A stretch of DNA of 64,000 nt, from positions 124,001-188,000 of the forward strand of contig CAXXCR010000009.1 of NCBI GenBank assembly GCA_963668015.2, given 5' to 3'. A program made the position numbers and the translations under genes. Numbering within the stretch: position 1 is the stretch's first letter; the number at the start of each line of letters is the position of its first letter. The notes beneath the pieces were generated by a model that worked only from the letters and a program-made list of their open reading frames with translations, was not told where the DNA came from and did no database searches. Positions 41,369 to 50,832 of this stretch are shown one piece after another. This DNA comes from Ilyobacter_A sp963668015. Lineage in GTDB: Bacteria > Fusobacteriota > Fusobacteriia > Fusobacteriales > Fusobacteriaceae.

Positions 41369-44300
41369 TTAGCAGCTCAGGTAATAAGAAAGTGGATTAT
41401 AGTCTATCTCTCTGCCAGATTTTTTTACCTCTATAGCCTTTATAAAGACTGCTGCTGTATCTATCGAAGTAAATGTCGGAATCCTGTATTCCGCCGCCTT
41501 TCTTCTTATTCCAAATCCATATCTTCTGCTGTCGTCCCCAACTGTAGGTGTATTGATTATCAATTGCATCCTTCCTTGGGAGATATATTCCATAAGCTCA
41601 TTTCCATCCAGGAATTCCACAGGAACATCATTTTCGAATAGGTACTTTGCAGTTCCACCAGATGCAAAGATGGTAAAACCTATCTCGTGATATTTTTTGA
41701 TTATCTCAAGTCCCTCTTCTTTGCTCACGTCATTTAATGAAGCATAAAGTTTACCGCCTTCAGGTATTCTGTTTCCTGCAGCACAGAACCCTTTATAAAC
41801 CGCAACATCAAAATCCTTGTCTAAACCTAAAACTTCACCTGTTGACTTCATCTCAGGTCCTAAGAATACGTCTACATCGCTGAGTTTTTCAGTTGAGAAA
41901 ACAGGTAGTTTTATTGCATAGAAATTTTTATTTTCCCTTAACCCTGTCCCGTAAGGGAATTCTGTAAGTTTCTTTCCTAGCATAGCTTCAACTGCTAATT
42001 TTACCATAGGAACCCCGGTAACCTTACTTAAAATAGGTACTGTTCTCGAAGCTCTCGGATTAACCTCTATAATATACAGTTTTTTCCCGTCAAAAACATA
42101 CTGAATATTTATAAGACCGACAGTCTTCATATTTACAGCCACTTTTTCTGTTGTTTCAACAAGCTCAGCTATCAAGTCATCACTTAAAGTAATTGTCGGA
42201 TAGCTTGTTATACTGTCACCTGAATGAACTCCTGTTTTTTCAATATGCTCCATTATTCCAGGGATAAGTATGTTCTCACCGTCACAGATTGCATCCACCT
42301 CGATCTCTGTTCCGGAAATATATTTATCTATTAATATAGTGGTTTCCTTAGACATGTCTATTGCATCATTCATATACTCTGTCAATGCTTCTCTGTTATA
42401 TACAACCCTCATTGCACGACCACCTATTACATATGAAGGTCTAACAACAACAGGATAACCTATTTTTTCAACTACATCATAGGCTTCCTCTAATGTCTTG
42501 GCTGCATAACCTTCTGGGCTAGCTACTCCCAGTCCGTCAAGGAAGTTTATAAACTTGTCCCTGTCCTCTGCCATATCTATTGACTCATTTTGAGTTCCAA
42601 GTATATTAACCCCAGCTTCCTCTAGCCTTGTTGCAAGGTTTATAGAAGTCTGCCCACCAAACTGCACTATTACTCCGTAAGGATCCTCCTCACGTATAAC
42701 ATTTAGGACATCGTCTATATAGAGTGATTCAAAGTAAAGTTTATCAGAGGTATCAAAATCCGTACTTACAGTCTCAGGGTTGTTGTTTATTATTATAGAC
42801 TGGTAGCCGGCATCTTTTATCGCCCAAACACCGTGTACAGAACAGTAGTCAAACTCTACCCCCTGTCCTATTCTTATCGGACCAGAACCTATAACTACTA
42901 TTTTTTTATCATCCGAGATTATGTTTTCATCCTCTTTTTCATAGCAAGAGTAGTAATAAGGTGTAACAGCTTCAAACTCACCACTGCAGGTATCAACCAT
43001 TTTATAGACAGGGTATATACCGTTTTCCTCTCTCAACTTGTCCAGACTTTCCTTGTCCCAGCCACTGATTGCACGAATTTCGTCATCTGTAAATCCCATA
43101 GACTCCGCTTTTTCCAATAAGTCCAAACTGTGTTCACTTCCAGCCAGTTCTTTTTCAAGCTCAACTATGTTTTTGATTCCGTTCAAAAACCACCTGTCAA
43201 CCATGCTGACATTGTGTATCTCCTCTACTCCAACTCCGATTCTCATAGCCTCAGCTATTGCAAATACCCTCTCATCGTCACTGGAAGCTATTTTTTCAAG
43301 GAGCTCCTCTTTACTGAATTCTGCAAGAGAAGGAAGTTTTATCCCGGCAAGGTCTCCTTCAAGGCAGGTTATAGCTTTTAGAAGTGAAGCTTCAAAAGTC
43401 CTGTCTATAGCCATAACTTCACCTGTAGCCTTCATCTGTGTCCCAAGTTTTCTCGAAGCTGTTTTAAATTTATCAAACGGCCATTTAGGAATTTTAAGCA
43501 CGACATAGTCCAATGCCGGCTCAAAACATGCACTTGAATAACCTGTAACATAGTTTTTCAGCTCATCTAAGTTATACCCAAGGGCTATCTTAGCAGCTAT
43601 CTTGGCAATAGGATATCCCGTTGCTTTGGAAGCAAGCGCAGACGATCTGCTAACCCTAGGATTTACCTCTATAACTATGTAGTTGTGGGAATTAGGGTCT
43701 AAGGCAAACTGCACATTACACCCTCCCTCTATTTTCAGCTCATCTATTATCTTCAGAGAAGATCTTCTAAGCATTTGATACTCATAATTTGTCAGTGTTT
43801 GTGAAGGGGCTATAACTATACTGTCTCCTGTATGAACTCCAACAGGGTCAAAGTTCTCCATATTACAAACTGTTATGCAGTTCCCTTTGGAATCCCTCAT
43901 AACCTCGTACTCTATCTCTTTCCACCCAGCTACACTCTGTTCAAGCAATATCTGACCTATTGGGCTTAAAACCAGCCCTCTTTGACAGATATCCTTGTAC
44001 TCTTCCAGATTGTGGGCTATTCCCCCACCTGTTCCTCCCAAAGTGTATGCTGGTCTTATAATAATCGGAAACCCATATTTTTCCACAAATTTATAACACT
44101 CATCCATATGGGATGCTATCATACTCATAGCAACTGGCTCATCTATCTTCAAAAGCAGTTCCTTGAACTCTTCCCTGTCTTCGGCTTTTTTGATAGCCTC
44201 ACTGTTTATCCCCATTAGTTTAACGTCGTATTTTTCAAGTATCCCTTTTTCCTCTAGATCCATAGCCAAGTTAAGTGCTGTTTGACCTCCAAAACCTGCC

Positions 44301-44554
44301 AGTATTCCCTCAGGTTTTTCTTTTGCGATTATCTTTTCCGCAACTTCAATTGTTAGCGGCTCTATATAAACCTTATCTGCTATATTGTCATCTGTCATAA
44401 TAGTGGCCGGGTTACTGTTAAGCAGCACTATCTCGATCCCCTCTTCTTTTATGGCCTTACAAGCCTGGGTACCTGAATAGTCAAATTCAGCTGCCTGACC
44501 GATTATAATCGGACCGGAACCAATAATCATAACCTTTTTTACGTTATGCTTCAT
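41369..44554 (-). CDS. carB: Carbamoyl-phosphate synthase large subunit
   Basis: CarB makes carbamoyl phosphate from bicarbonate, ATP and ammonia supplied by CarA. The 1061-residue protein has two ATP-grasp halves, each starting with a GSGPIxIGQ segment (residues 12-20 and about 557-565) and a TLGGTGGG or VIGGRAMR loop. A C-terminal MGS-type allosteric domain follows (about 930-1061). The protein is full length and intact. Its ATG overlaps the carA end by 11 bases. Placement in the arginine operon suggests an arginine-regulated synthase; a second, pyrimidine-linked copy may exist elsewhere. Confidence 0.97.
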   Translation of the reverse strand: MKHNVKKVMIIGSGPIIIGQAAEFDYSGTQACKAIKEEGIEIVLLNSNPATIMTDDNIADKVYIEPLTIEVAEKIIAKEKPEGILAGFGGQTALNLAMDLEEKGILEKYDVKLMGINSEAIKKAEDREEFKELLLKIDEPVAMSMIASHMDECYKFVEKYGFPIIIRPAYTLGGTGGGIAHNLEEYKDICQRGLVLSPIGQILLEQSVAGWKEIEYEVMRDSKGNCITVCNMENFDPVGVHTGDSIVIAPSQTLTNYEYQMLRRSSLKIIDELKIEGGCNVQFALDPNSHNYIVIEVNPRVSRSSALASKATGYPIAKIAAKIALGYNLDELKNYVTGYSSACFEPALDYVVLKIPKWPFDKFKTASRKLGTQMKATGEVMAIDRTFEASLLKAITCLEGDLAGIKLPSLAEFSKEELLEKIASSDDERVFAIAEAMRIGVGVEEIHNVSMVDRWFLNGIKNIVELEKELAGSEHSLDLLEKAESMGFTDDEIRAISGWDKESLDKLREENGIYPVYKMVDTCSGEFEAVTPYYYSCYEKEDENIISDDKKIVVIGSGPIRIGQGVEFDYCSVHGVWAIKDAGYQSIIINNNPETVSTDFDTSDKLYFESLYIDDVLNVIREEDPYGVIVQFGGQTSINLATRLEEAGVNILGTQNESIDMAEDRDKFINFLDGLGVASPEGYAAKTLEEAYDVVEKIGYPVVVRPSYVIGGRAMRVVYNREALTEYMNDAIDMSKETTILIDKYISGTEIEVDAICDGENILIPGIMEHIEKTGVHSGDSITSYPTITLSDDLIAELVETTEKVAVNMKTVGLINIQYVFDGKKLYIIEVNPRASRTVPILSKVTGVPMVKLAVEAMLGKKLTEFPYGTGLRENKNFYAIKLPVFSTEKLSDVDVFLGPEMKSTGEVLGLDKDFDVAVYKGFCAAGNRIPEGGKLYASLNDVSKEEGLEIIKKYHEIGFTIFASGGTAKYLFENDVPVEFLDGNELMEYISQGRMQLIINTPTVGDDSRRYGFGIRRKAAEYRIPTFTSIDTAAVFIKAIEVKKSGREIDYNPLSYYLSC

Positions 44555-45623
44555 TCTTATTCTCCTTCATAAACCTTATAAATTTATCGAAAATATAAGT
44601 GGTATCCTCCGGTCCCGGAGCACCCTCAGGGTGAAACTGAACAGAAAATACAGGATAATCCTTATGGCCTATGCCTTCAACAGTATCGTCATTTAAGTTT
44701 ACAAAGTTTACATCTATATTTTTCCCTTCCAAGCTTTCTCTTTTTACCGCATATCCATGGTTTTGAGAACTGATGAAGGATTTGTTCATTTCCAAGTCTT
44801 GCACTCCGTGATTTCCACCCCTGTGACCGAACTTCATCTTGTATGTATCTGCACCACAGGCAAGCGAAAGTATTTGGTGCCCTAGACATATCCCGAATAT
44901 AGGCAGCTTGCCTATAAGCTCTCTGACGGTTGCTACTGCTTCCACTGCATATTTAGGGTCTCCAGGTCCGTTGCTAAGCAGTACCCCATCTGGCTTTGAG
45001 GCAAGTATATCTTCACTGCTCGCGTCAAATGGGAATACAGTTATTTGGCAGCCTCTTCTTTTTAAATTTCTTACAATGTTTTCTTTTGCACCAAAGTCCA
45101 TAAGAGCCACTCTCATCCCTGGTCCGGGTATCTCATATACATCTTTTGTACCCACTATTCTCATCCAGTCATCCTCGGTTTTGCAGTTTAAAAACTCTTG
45201 GGATATCTCTTCCTGACTTAATTTTTTTGTAGAGATTATGCACTTCATTGCTCCTGAATTTCTTATTTTTTTGGTAATGGCTCTTGTGTCAACACCGTAT
45301 ACCCCGACAACCTTCATCTCTTTAAGAAATTTGTCGAAATCTCCTTCACTCATAAAGTTGCTGGGATTTTGCGATATACTCTTTACTACCATTCCCTTTG
45401 CAAATGATTCCTCGGCCTCATTATACTCATTGTTTACCCCGTAATTTCCTATTAGAGGATAGGTCATTGTTATTATTTGCCCTGCATAAGAAGGGTCTGT
45501 TAATATCTCTTGGTAACCGGTCATCGATGTGTTGAAAACCAGTTCTCCAACTGATGTCCCATCATATCCGAATCCTTTACCCTCATATACCGTTCCATCT
45601 TCTAGGTAAAGCGCTCCATACAT
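44544..45623 (-). CDS. carA: Carbamoyl-phosphate synthase small subunit
   Basis: CarA hydrolyses glutamine and channels ammonia to CarB. The 359-residue protein has an N-terminal domain with LVFNTSMTGYQEILTDPSYA near 28-47 and a class I glutaminase domain: LLSNGPGDPKYA near 224, the nucleophile Cys in FGICLGHQILSLA near 250, and the His-Glu pair in FSVQFHPEGAPGPEDT near 332. The ATG at 45623 fits the family start (MYGALYLEDGTVYEG); the ATG at 45635 sits right against the ribosome site. It overlaps carB by 11 bases. Confidence 0.96.
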   Translation of the reverse strand: MYGALYLEDGTVYEGKGFGYDGTSVGELVFNTSMTGYQEILTDPSYAGQIITMTYPLIGNYGVNNEYNEAEESFAKGMVVKSISQNPSNFMSEGDFDKFLKEMKVVGVYGVDTRAITKKIRNSGAMKCIISTKKLSQEEISQEFLNCKTEDDWMRIVGTKDVYEIPGPGMRVALMDFGAKENIVRNLKRRGCQITVFPFDASSEDILASKPDGVLLSNGPGDPKYAVEAVATVRELIGKLPIFGICLGHQILSLACGADTYKMKFGHRGGNHGVQDLEMNKSFISSQNHGYAVKRESLEGKNIDVNFVNLNDDTVEGIGHKDYPVFSVQFHPEGAPGPEDTTYIFDKFIRFMKENKNEA

Positions 45624-45660
45624 TTTTATAATCATCCCCCTTAATTCGATAATACGCCTA

Positions 45661-46878
45661 TTAACTTCTGTAGTCGCCGTTTATTCTAACGTATTCATAG
45701 CTCAGGTCGCAGCCCCATGCAGTGGCTTTTGCACTTCCGTCCTTAAGGTCTATAAATACCCTTATGTCTTTTTCCAATAATATTTCCTTAGCTAGGTCTT
45801 CATCGAAATCAAGCCCTCTTCCATCTTCGGCAACTTGTATTTTTTTATCTTTAGACATAAAGAATATGTCCACCTTATCCGGGTTGAATTCCGCGCTTGA
45901 GTAACCAACGGCACACAGTATCCTACCCCAGTTGGCGTCTGCTCCGAAAAAAGCACATTTTGCGAGGTTTGATGTTATAACTGATTTTGCAGCTTCCTTT
46001 GCACTTTTAACGTCAACTGCATTTACAACTTCCACCTCTAGGAGCTTGGTAGCACCCTCTCCGTCTCTTGCAATAAGTTTTGCCAGCTCTTTGTTTAAAT
46101 AATCAAGAGCTTCTTTAAATGCATAATAGTCGCTGTCCTCGCTGTCTATTATCTTGTTTCTGGCCATACCGTTTGCAAGTATAGTCGACATATCGTTGGT
46201 ACTTGTATCCCCGTCTACAGATATCATGTTGTATGAATCATCAACACTCTCTTTAAACATTTTTTCCAACATGTTTTTTTCTATGTTTACGTCTGTCATT
46301 ATAAACGACAGCGTTGTGGCCATGTTAGGGTGTATCATACCGGAACCCTTTGCTATCCCAGCTATTTTAACCGGTTTCCCGCCTATTTTCACTTCAACTG
46401 CAAACTCTTTTTCAAAAGTATCAGTTGTCATAATTGCCGTTGCCGCGTCATGCCCACCATCTTCTGATATATGCTTGCACCCTTCTACAACAGCTTTTTC
46501 CAACTTGTCCATTGGAAGCTGGACACCAATCACTCCTGTTGACTGGACTAGCACCTCTTTTTCAGACAGCCCGAGATTCTTTGCTGCTATCTTTGCAGTC
46601 ATAACTGCATTGTCATACCCTTCTTGCCCTGTACAGGCATTTGCGTTTCCGCTGTTAACAACTATTGCCTGTGTATTCTGGTTTTTTATATTTTCCATAT
46701 TAAGCAGTACAGGAGCGGCCTTTACTTTGTTTGTTGTAAATGCCGCAGCTGAAACTGCTTTTTCCTCGCTGTATATTATACACATATCTTTTTTTCCGCT
46801 TTTTTTCAGTCCACCAGATATACCCGAGGCCTTTATCCCTGGTACGTCTGTTATTGTTTGACCCTCTAGTATTCTCAT
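45661..46878 (-). CDS. argJ: Bifunctional ornithine acetyltransferase / N-acetylglutamate synthase
   Basis: ArgJ recycles the acetyl group from N-acetylornithine to glutamate and, in bifunctional forms, also uses acetyl-CoA. The 405-residue precursor has AAAFTTNKVKAAPV near 45, VVNSGNANACTGQEGYDNA near 73 and the self-cleavage site in GMIHPNMATTLSFIMTD near 180-196, where the bond before Thr is cut to give alpha and beta chains. No argA or argE is present in the operon, which agrees with a cyclic pathway. Whether it is mono- or bifunctional cannot be read from sequence alone. Confidence 0.95.
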   Translation of the reverse strand: MRILEGQTITDVPGIKASGISGGLKKSGKKDMCIIYSEEKAVSAAAFTTNKVKAAPVLLNMENIKNQNTQAIVVNSGNANACTGQEGYDNAVMTAKIAAKNLGLSEKEVLVQSTGVIGVQLPMDKLEKAVVEGCKHISEDGGHDAATAIMTTDTFEKEFAVEVKIGGKPVKIAGIAKGSGMIHPNMATTLSFIMTDVNIEKNMLEKMFKESVDDSYNMISVDGDTSTNDMSTILANGMARNKIIDSEDSDYYAFKEALDYLNKELAKLIARDGEGATKLLEVEVVNAVDVKSAKEAAKSVITSNLAKCAFFGADANWGRILCAVGYSSAEFNPDKVDIFFMSKDKKIQVAEDGRGLDFDEDLAKEILLEKDIRVFIDLKDGSAKATAWGCDLSYEYVRINGDYRS

Positions 46879-46895
46879 AATTTATACCTCCAAAC

Positions 46896-47933
46896 TTAAG
46901 GATTCATTGCCAGGATTTCAAGACCTTCCTCTTCCTTCAATCCAAACATGATATTCATATTTTGAACCGCCTGTCCTGCAGCCCCTTTTATTAGGTTGTC
47001 AATAGCCGATATAGCTATAACCCTGTTTGTTCTCTTGTCAACTCTTACTGCAACGTCACAAAAATTTGTCCCTTTAACCAACTTTGTTTCTGGAAGCTCG
47101 TCTATCACTCTTACAAAGTATTCCCCGTTGTAAAACTCGTTGTAAAGTTTGTAAAGTTCCTCCTGCGAGATATCTTTTTTCAGTTTGGAATATGTAACCG
47201 AAAGTATCCCTCTGTTCATAGGCACAAGATGTGGTGTGAAGGAAAGTGTTATATCCTCTCCACCTACCTTTGAAAGTTCCTGCTCTATTTCAGCTGTATG
47301 CCTGTGACTTGTTACTCCATAAGCTTTTATAGATTCATTGCATTCACTAAAAAGTGTGTCTACTTTGGCAGATCTACCTGCCCCCGATACTCCGGATTTT
47401 GCATCTATTATTATCGACTCTTTGTCTATAAGGTCATTTTTCAAAAGTGGAGCAAGTGCTAATATGCTTGCTGTTGGGTAACATCCAGGGTTTGCAACTA
47501 GTTTAGAACCTACTACTTCCTCCCTTTTTATCTCAGGAAGTCCATAAACAGCTTCTTCTATGAACTCAGGATGAAGGTAGTCCACCTTATACCAATCCTT
47601 GTAAACCTCTTCGCTGTCCAGCCTAAAATCCGCCCCTAGGTCTACGACTTTTACCCCCTTGTCCATTGCAAGTTTTACAAATGGAGCTGATTTTCCGTGA
47701 GGAAGTGCCATAAACAAAACATCTACCTCATCAAGCCTTGATTCTACGTCTGCTACACCTATCAGCTTTTGGTCCAAAAACTTTTTGTAGTTCCTGTAGA
47801 TCGAACTAAACTCCTGCCCTGCATAACTGTTGGATACCAAAAACTTTATTTCGATCTCTTTGTGCATATTTAAAAACCAAACCAGCTGCTGCCCAGCATA
47901 TCCAGTCGCACCTATCACTCCTGCATTTATCAT
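46896..47933 (-). CDS. argC: N-acetyl-gamma-glutamyl-phosphate reductase
   Basis: ArgC reduces N-acetylglutamyl phosphate to the semialdehyde with NADPH. The 345-residue protein begins with the Rossmann loop GVIGATGYAGQQLVWFLN, then has FMALPHGKSAPFV near 77, the catalytic Cys in KLVANPGCYPTASILALAPL near 142-161, and TSHRHTAEIEQELSKV near 210 with the active-site His. The length is standard for the type 1 enzyme. It lies 17 bases upstream of argJ and 22 bases downstream of argG. Confidence 0.96.
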   Translation of the reverse strand: MINAGVIGATGYAGQQLVWFLNMHKEIEIKFLVSNSYAGQEFSSIYRNYKKFLDQKLIGVADVESRLDEVDVLFMALPHGKSAPFVKLAMDKGVKVVDLGADFRLDSEEVYKDWYKVDYLHPEFIEEAVYGLPEIKREEVVGSKLVANPGCYPTASILALAPLLKNDLIDKESIIIDAKSGVSGAGRSAKVDTLFSECNESIKAYGVTSHRHTAEIEQELSKVGGEDITLSFTPHLVPMNRGILSVTYSKLKKDISQEELYKLYNEFYNGEYFVRVIDELPETKLVKGTNFCDVAVRVDKRTNRVIAISAIDNLIKGAAGQAVQNMNIMFGLKEEEGLEILAMNP

Positions 47934-47955
47934 AAATGACCCTCCCTTTTTAAGA

Positions 47956-49149
47956 TTACTTGTTATTTTGCATAGCTTTGATTTTGCTCGGTAATGAGAA
48001 TAATTTTATAAATCCTTCTGCATCTTTGTGATCATACATTTCACTTGCTCCAAATGACGATATCCCCTCATCATAAAGTGCATTTTCAGACATTCTTCCT
48101 GCAACCTTCATATTTCCTTTGTAAAGTTTAAGCTTTATAGATCCAGTTACATTTTCGTGTATGCTGTCTACAAATGCATCCATTGCGTCTTTAAGAGGTG
48201 TGAACCAAAGACCGTTGTAAGCAAGCTCAGCATATTTTTGTGAGATTGATTTTTTGAATGCAAGTGTGTCCTTATCCAGGCATATACTCTCAAGCTCTTT
48301 TAAGGCTTCCATAAGTACAGTCCCGCCAGGAGTTTCGTATATACCTCTAGACTTCATTCCAACCAGTCTATTCTCGACTATGTCTATTACTCCCACTCCG
48401 TTTGCACCGGCTATTGTGTTTAATTTTGTAAGAACCTCAACAGGACCTAAATCCTCTCCGTTTACTTTTACAGGGAACCCTTTTTCAAATGCGATCTCCA
48501 CATATTCAGCCTCATCTTTTGCTTTTTCAGGCGGAGTAACCATCATGTACATCTCGTCTTTATGTTCATTTTCTAAAAACTCTATGTCCCCACCCTCGTG
48601 GCTTATATGCCATAAGTTTTGGTCTCTAGAGTATATTTTTTCCTTTGTTACTGTTAATTTTATCCCTTTTGAAGTCGCGTAGTCTATTGCGTCTTCTCTT
48701 GACTTGATATCCCATATTCTCCAAGGTGCTATTATTTTTATGCTAGGATCTATTGATGCAACTCCAGTTTCGAAACGTACCTGGTCGTTCCCTTTTCCTG
48801 TACAACCATGACATATATGAGTTGCTCCCTCTTTATGCGCTATCTCAACAAGTCTTTTTGACATTAAAGGTCTTGCAAACGAAGTTCCCAAAAGATATTT
48901 TTCTTCGTAAACTGCTCCGGCCTTAAGCGCTCTGAAAGCATAGTCTCTTACAAATTCCTCTTGAAGATTTTCTACATATATCTTGCTTGCTCCAGATTCT
49001 ATAGCTTTTACCTTTACTTCCTCCATGTCATCCTCTTGACCTACGTTTATGCAAACTGCAATTACCTCTAGGTTGTAGTTCTCCTTTAGCCAAGGTATGA
49101 TGATAGATGTGTCCAATCCTCCAGAATATGCTAATACTACTTTTTCCAT
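47956..49149 (-). CDS. argG: Argininosuccinate synthase
   Basis: ArgG condenses citrulline and aspartate with ATP. The 397-residue protein begins MEKVVLAYSGGLDTSIII (PP-loop SGGLDTS), has ATHICHGCTGKGNDQVRFE near 109, and RDQNLWHISHEGGDIEFLE near 173, all diagnostic blocks. The length is normal. In this operon it precedes the ornithine-forming genes, so the last two steps of the pathway (argH and argG) are transcribed first. Confidence 0.97.
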   Translation of the reverse strand: MEKVVLAYSGGLDTSIIIPWLKENYNLEVIAVCINVGQEDDMEEVKVKAIESGASKIYVENLQEEFVRDYAFRALKAGAVYEEKYLLGTSFARPLMSKRLVEIAHKEGATHICHGCTGKGNDQVRFETGVASIDPSIKIIAPWRIWDIKSREDAIDYATSKGIKLTVTKEKIYSRDQNLWHISHEGGDIEFLENEHKDEMYMMVTPPEKAKDEAEYVEIAFEKGFPVKVNGEDLGPVEVLTKLNTIAGANGVGVIDIVENRLVGMKSRGIYETPGGTVLMEALKELESICLDKDTLAFKKSISQKYAELAYNGLWFTPLKDAMDAFVDSIHENVTGSIKLKLYKGNMKVAGRMSENALYDEGISSFGASEMYDHKDAEGFIKLFSLPSKIKAMQNNK

Positions 49150-49174
49150 ATTATTTTCCCCCTCGATTAATTTT

Positions 49175-50548
49175 TTATATTTTTAAAAATTTTTTTGCAT
49201 TTTCAATTTGTCTTTCAGCCTCAGTATGCGCTGTCCCTCCATATGACTTTCTGTCTTTTACGCAGGTTTCTATCTGAGACTTTTCAATTATATCCTCTTG
49301 GAACATTTCGCTGAACTGCACGTATTCATCAAGTGACAGGTCCGTTAGAAGTTTTCCATTTTCCTCGCAGTACGATACCAGTTCTCCTACTACTTTGTGT
49401 GCTTGTCTGAACGGCATCCCTTTTTTGGCAAGGTAGTCAGCCACATCAGTAGCATTTATAAACCCTTCATAGATAGATTTTTTCATATTTTCTTCATTTA
49501 TATTCATTGTTTTAAGCATCTCTGCAAATATCTCAAGAGATATTTTTATTGTGTCTATTGAGTCGAAAACCCCTTCTTTGTCCTCTTGGGTGTCTTTGTT
49601 GTAAGCCAGAGGAAGTGCCTTCATAACTGTAAGTATCCCTATTAGGTTTCCGTATATTCTTCCTGTTTTCCCTCTTACAAGCTCTGGTATGTCAGGGTTT
49701 TTCTTCTGCGGCATAATGGATGATCCCGTAGAGTATGCATCATCTAAACTAACAAATGAGAATTCACTTGTGGACCAAACTATTATCTCCTCCGAAAATC
49801 TGGACATATGCATAGCTATCATTGATATTACAAAATTTAACTCTATAATAAAATCTCTGTCACTAACTGTATCCAGGCTGTTTTCAGTAACCTTGGAGAA
49901 TCCAAGCAGTTCCGCGACATAGTGTCTGTCTATCGGGTAAGTAGTTCCTGCAAGGGCTCCGGCTCCAAGCGGCATAACATCTATCCTTTTATAACAGTCC
50001 TCCAGCCTCTCCAAATCCCTTTTAAACATCTCATAATAAGCCATAAGGTGGTGTGCAAAAAGAATCGGCTGAGCCCTTTGAAGGTGTGTATAACCAGGTA
50101 ATACAACCTCTTTGTGCTTTTCTGCCATGTATACTATTGCTTCCTCAAGACCTAAAAGTAGCTCTTTTATGTTTTCTACCTCTTTTTTCAGGTACATTCT
50201 TGTATCTAAAGCTACCTGATCATTTCTACTTCTGGCAGTGTGCAGCTTTCCTCCAACTTCACCAACAATCTGTATAAGCCTTCTTTCTATAGACATGTGT
50301 ATATCTTCGTCAGAGATTTTAAATTCAAATTTATTTTTTTCTATCTCTTCTTTTATTTTTAAAAGTCCTTTTTCTATTTCTGCCTGCTCATCGCCACCTA
50401 TAATACCCTGTTTCGCAAGCATTTTAGAATGTGCTATACTTCCCTTTATATCCTCTTCGTACATTCTGCTGTCAAAGCCTATTGAGGCATTGAATTTCTC
50501 TAATATAGAGCTTGTTTCCTTATTAAATCTTCCACCCCATAATTTCAA
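49175..50548 (-). CDS. argH: Argininosuccinate lyase
   Basis: ArgH splits argininosuccinate into arginine and fumarate. The 457-residue protein begins MKLWGGRFNKETSSILEKF and has HTARSRNDQVALDTRMYLKK near 102-121, TYPIDRHYVAELLGF near 205 and the fumarase-superfamily signature GSSIMPQKKNPDIPELVRGK near 273-292, with the catalytic Ser in the flexible loop. The start codon is a TTG at 50548, supported by GGGGGTAGG upstream and by the family N-terminus; no ATG fits. It is the first gene of the arginine operon. Confidence 0.96.
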   Translation of the reverse strand: MKLWGGRFNKETSSILEKFNASIGFDSRMYEEDIKGSIAHSKMLAKQGIIGGDEQAEIEKGLLKIKEEIEKNKFEFKISDEDIHMSIERRLIQIVGEVGGKLHTARSRNDQVALDTRMYLKKEVENIKELLLGLEEAIVYMAEKHKEVVLPGYTHLQRAQPILFAHHLMAYYEMFKRDLERLEDCYKRIDVMPLGAGALAGTTYPIDRHYVAELLGFSKVTENSLDTVSDRDFIIELNFVISMIAMHMSRFSEEIIVWSTSEFSFVSLDDAYSTGSSIMPQKKNPDIPELVRGKTGRIYGNLIGILTVMKALPLAYNKDTQEDKEGVFDSIDTIKISLEIFAEMLKTMNINEENMKKSIYEGFINATDVADYLAKKGMPFRQAHKVVGELVSYCEENGKLLTDLSLDEYVQFSEMFQEDIIEKSQIETCVKDRKSYGGTAHTEAERQIENAKKFLKI

Positions 50549-50639
50549 TTTGCCTACCCCCGTTTCTATATTTTATATTTTTTTCCTACCTATATAGTTA
50601 CAAAATAAAAACCTTTTTTCCTCTAGCTCAAGTTTTTTT

Positions 50640-50684
50640 AGTACTTCTTATGTTTTTTTAACATTTTTTTAGTACTTTTTATGC
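50640..50684 (-). promoter_or_regulatory. Direct repeats upstream of the arginine operon, candidate operator
   Basis: Two near-identical motifs, GCATAAAAAGTACTA (50685-50671 region) and ACATAAGAAGTACTA (50653-50640 region), each followed by seven A residues, lie on the minus strand with starts 31 bases apart, about three helical turns. The phasing suggests cooperative binding of a regulator. They do not match the usual ArgR box. Apart from these repeats and the terminator at 50704-50747, the gap between argH and the transporter genes holds nothing I recognise. Confidence 0.45.
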
Positions 50685-50703
50685 TTTCACAACTATTTTT
50701 GTA

Positions 50704-50747
50704 TATAAAAATGGGCTCTACTAAAAATACATTTTAGTAGAGCCCAT
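50704..50747 (-). terminator. Terminator of the amino-acid transporter operon
   Basis: A perfect 16-bp stem (ATGGGCTCTACTAAAA with TTTTAGTAGAGCCCAT, loop of 5) is followed on the minus strand by TTTTATA, 86 bases after the last transporter gene. Confidence 0.8.
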
Positions 50748-50832
50748 GCATTTTTACCAGTTTATTAATGAGTATTAAGTTTTTATAATTTTGTTCTCCT
50801 GCATCTCCTTAACCTTCTCATTTTAACTCCTC

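Noticed and set aside
44689..44889. 66-codon minus-strand ORF inside carA
   Set aside because: It is an out-of-frame shadow of a certain gene.
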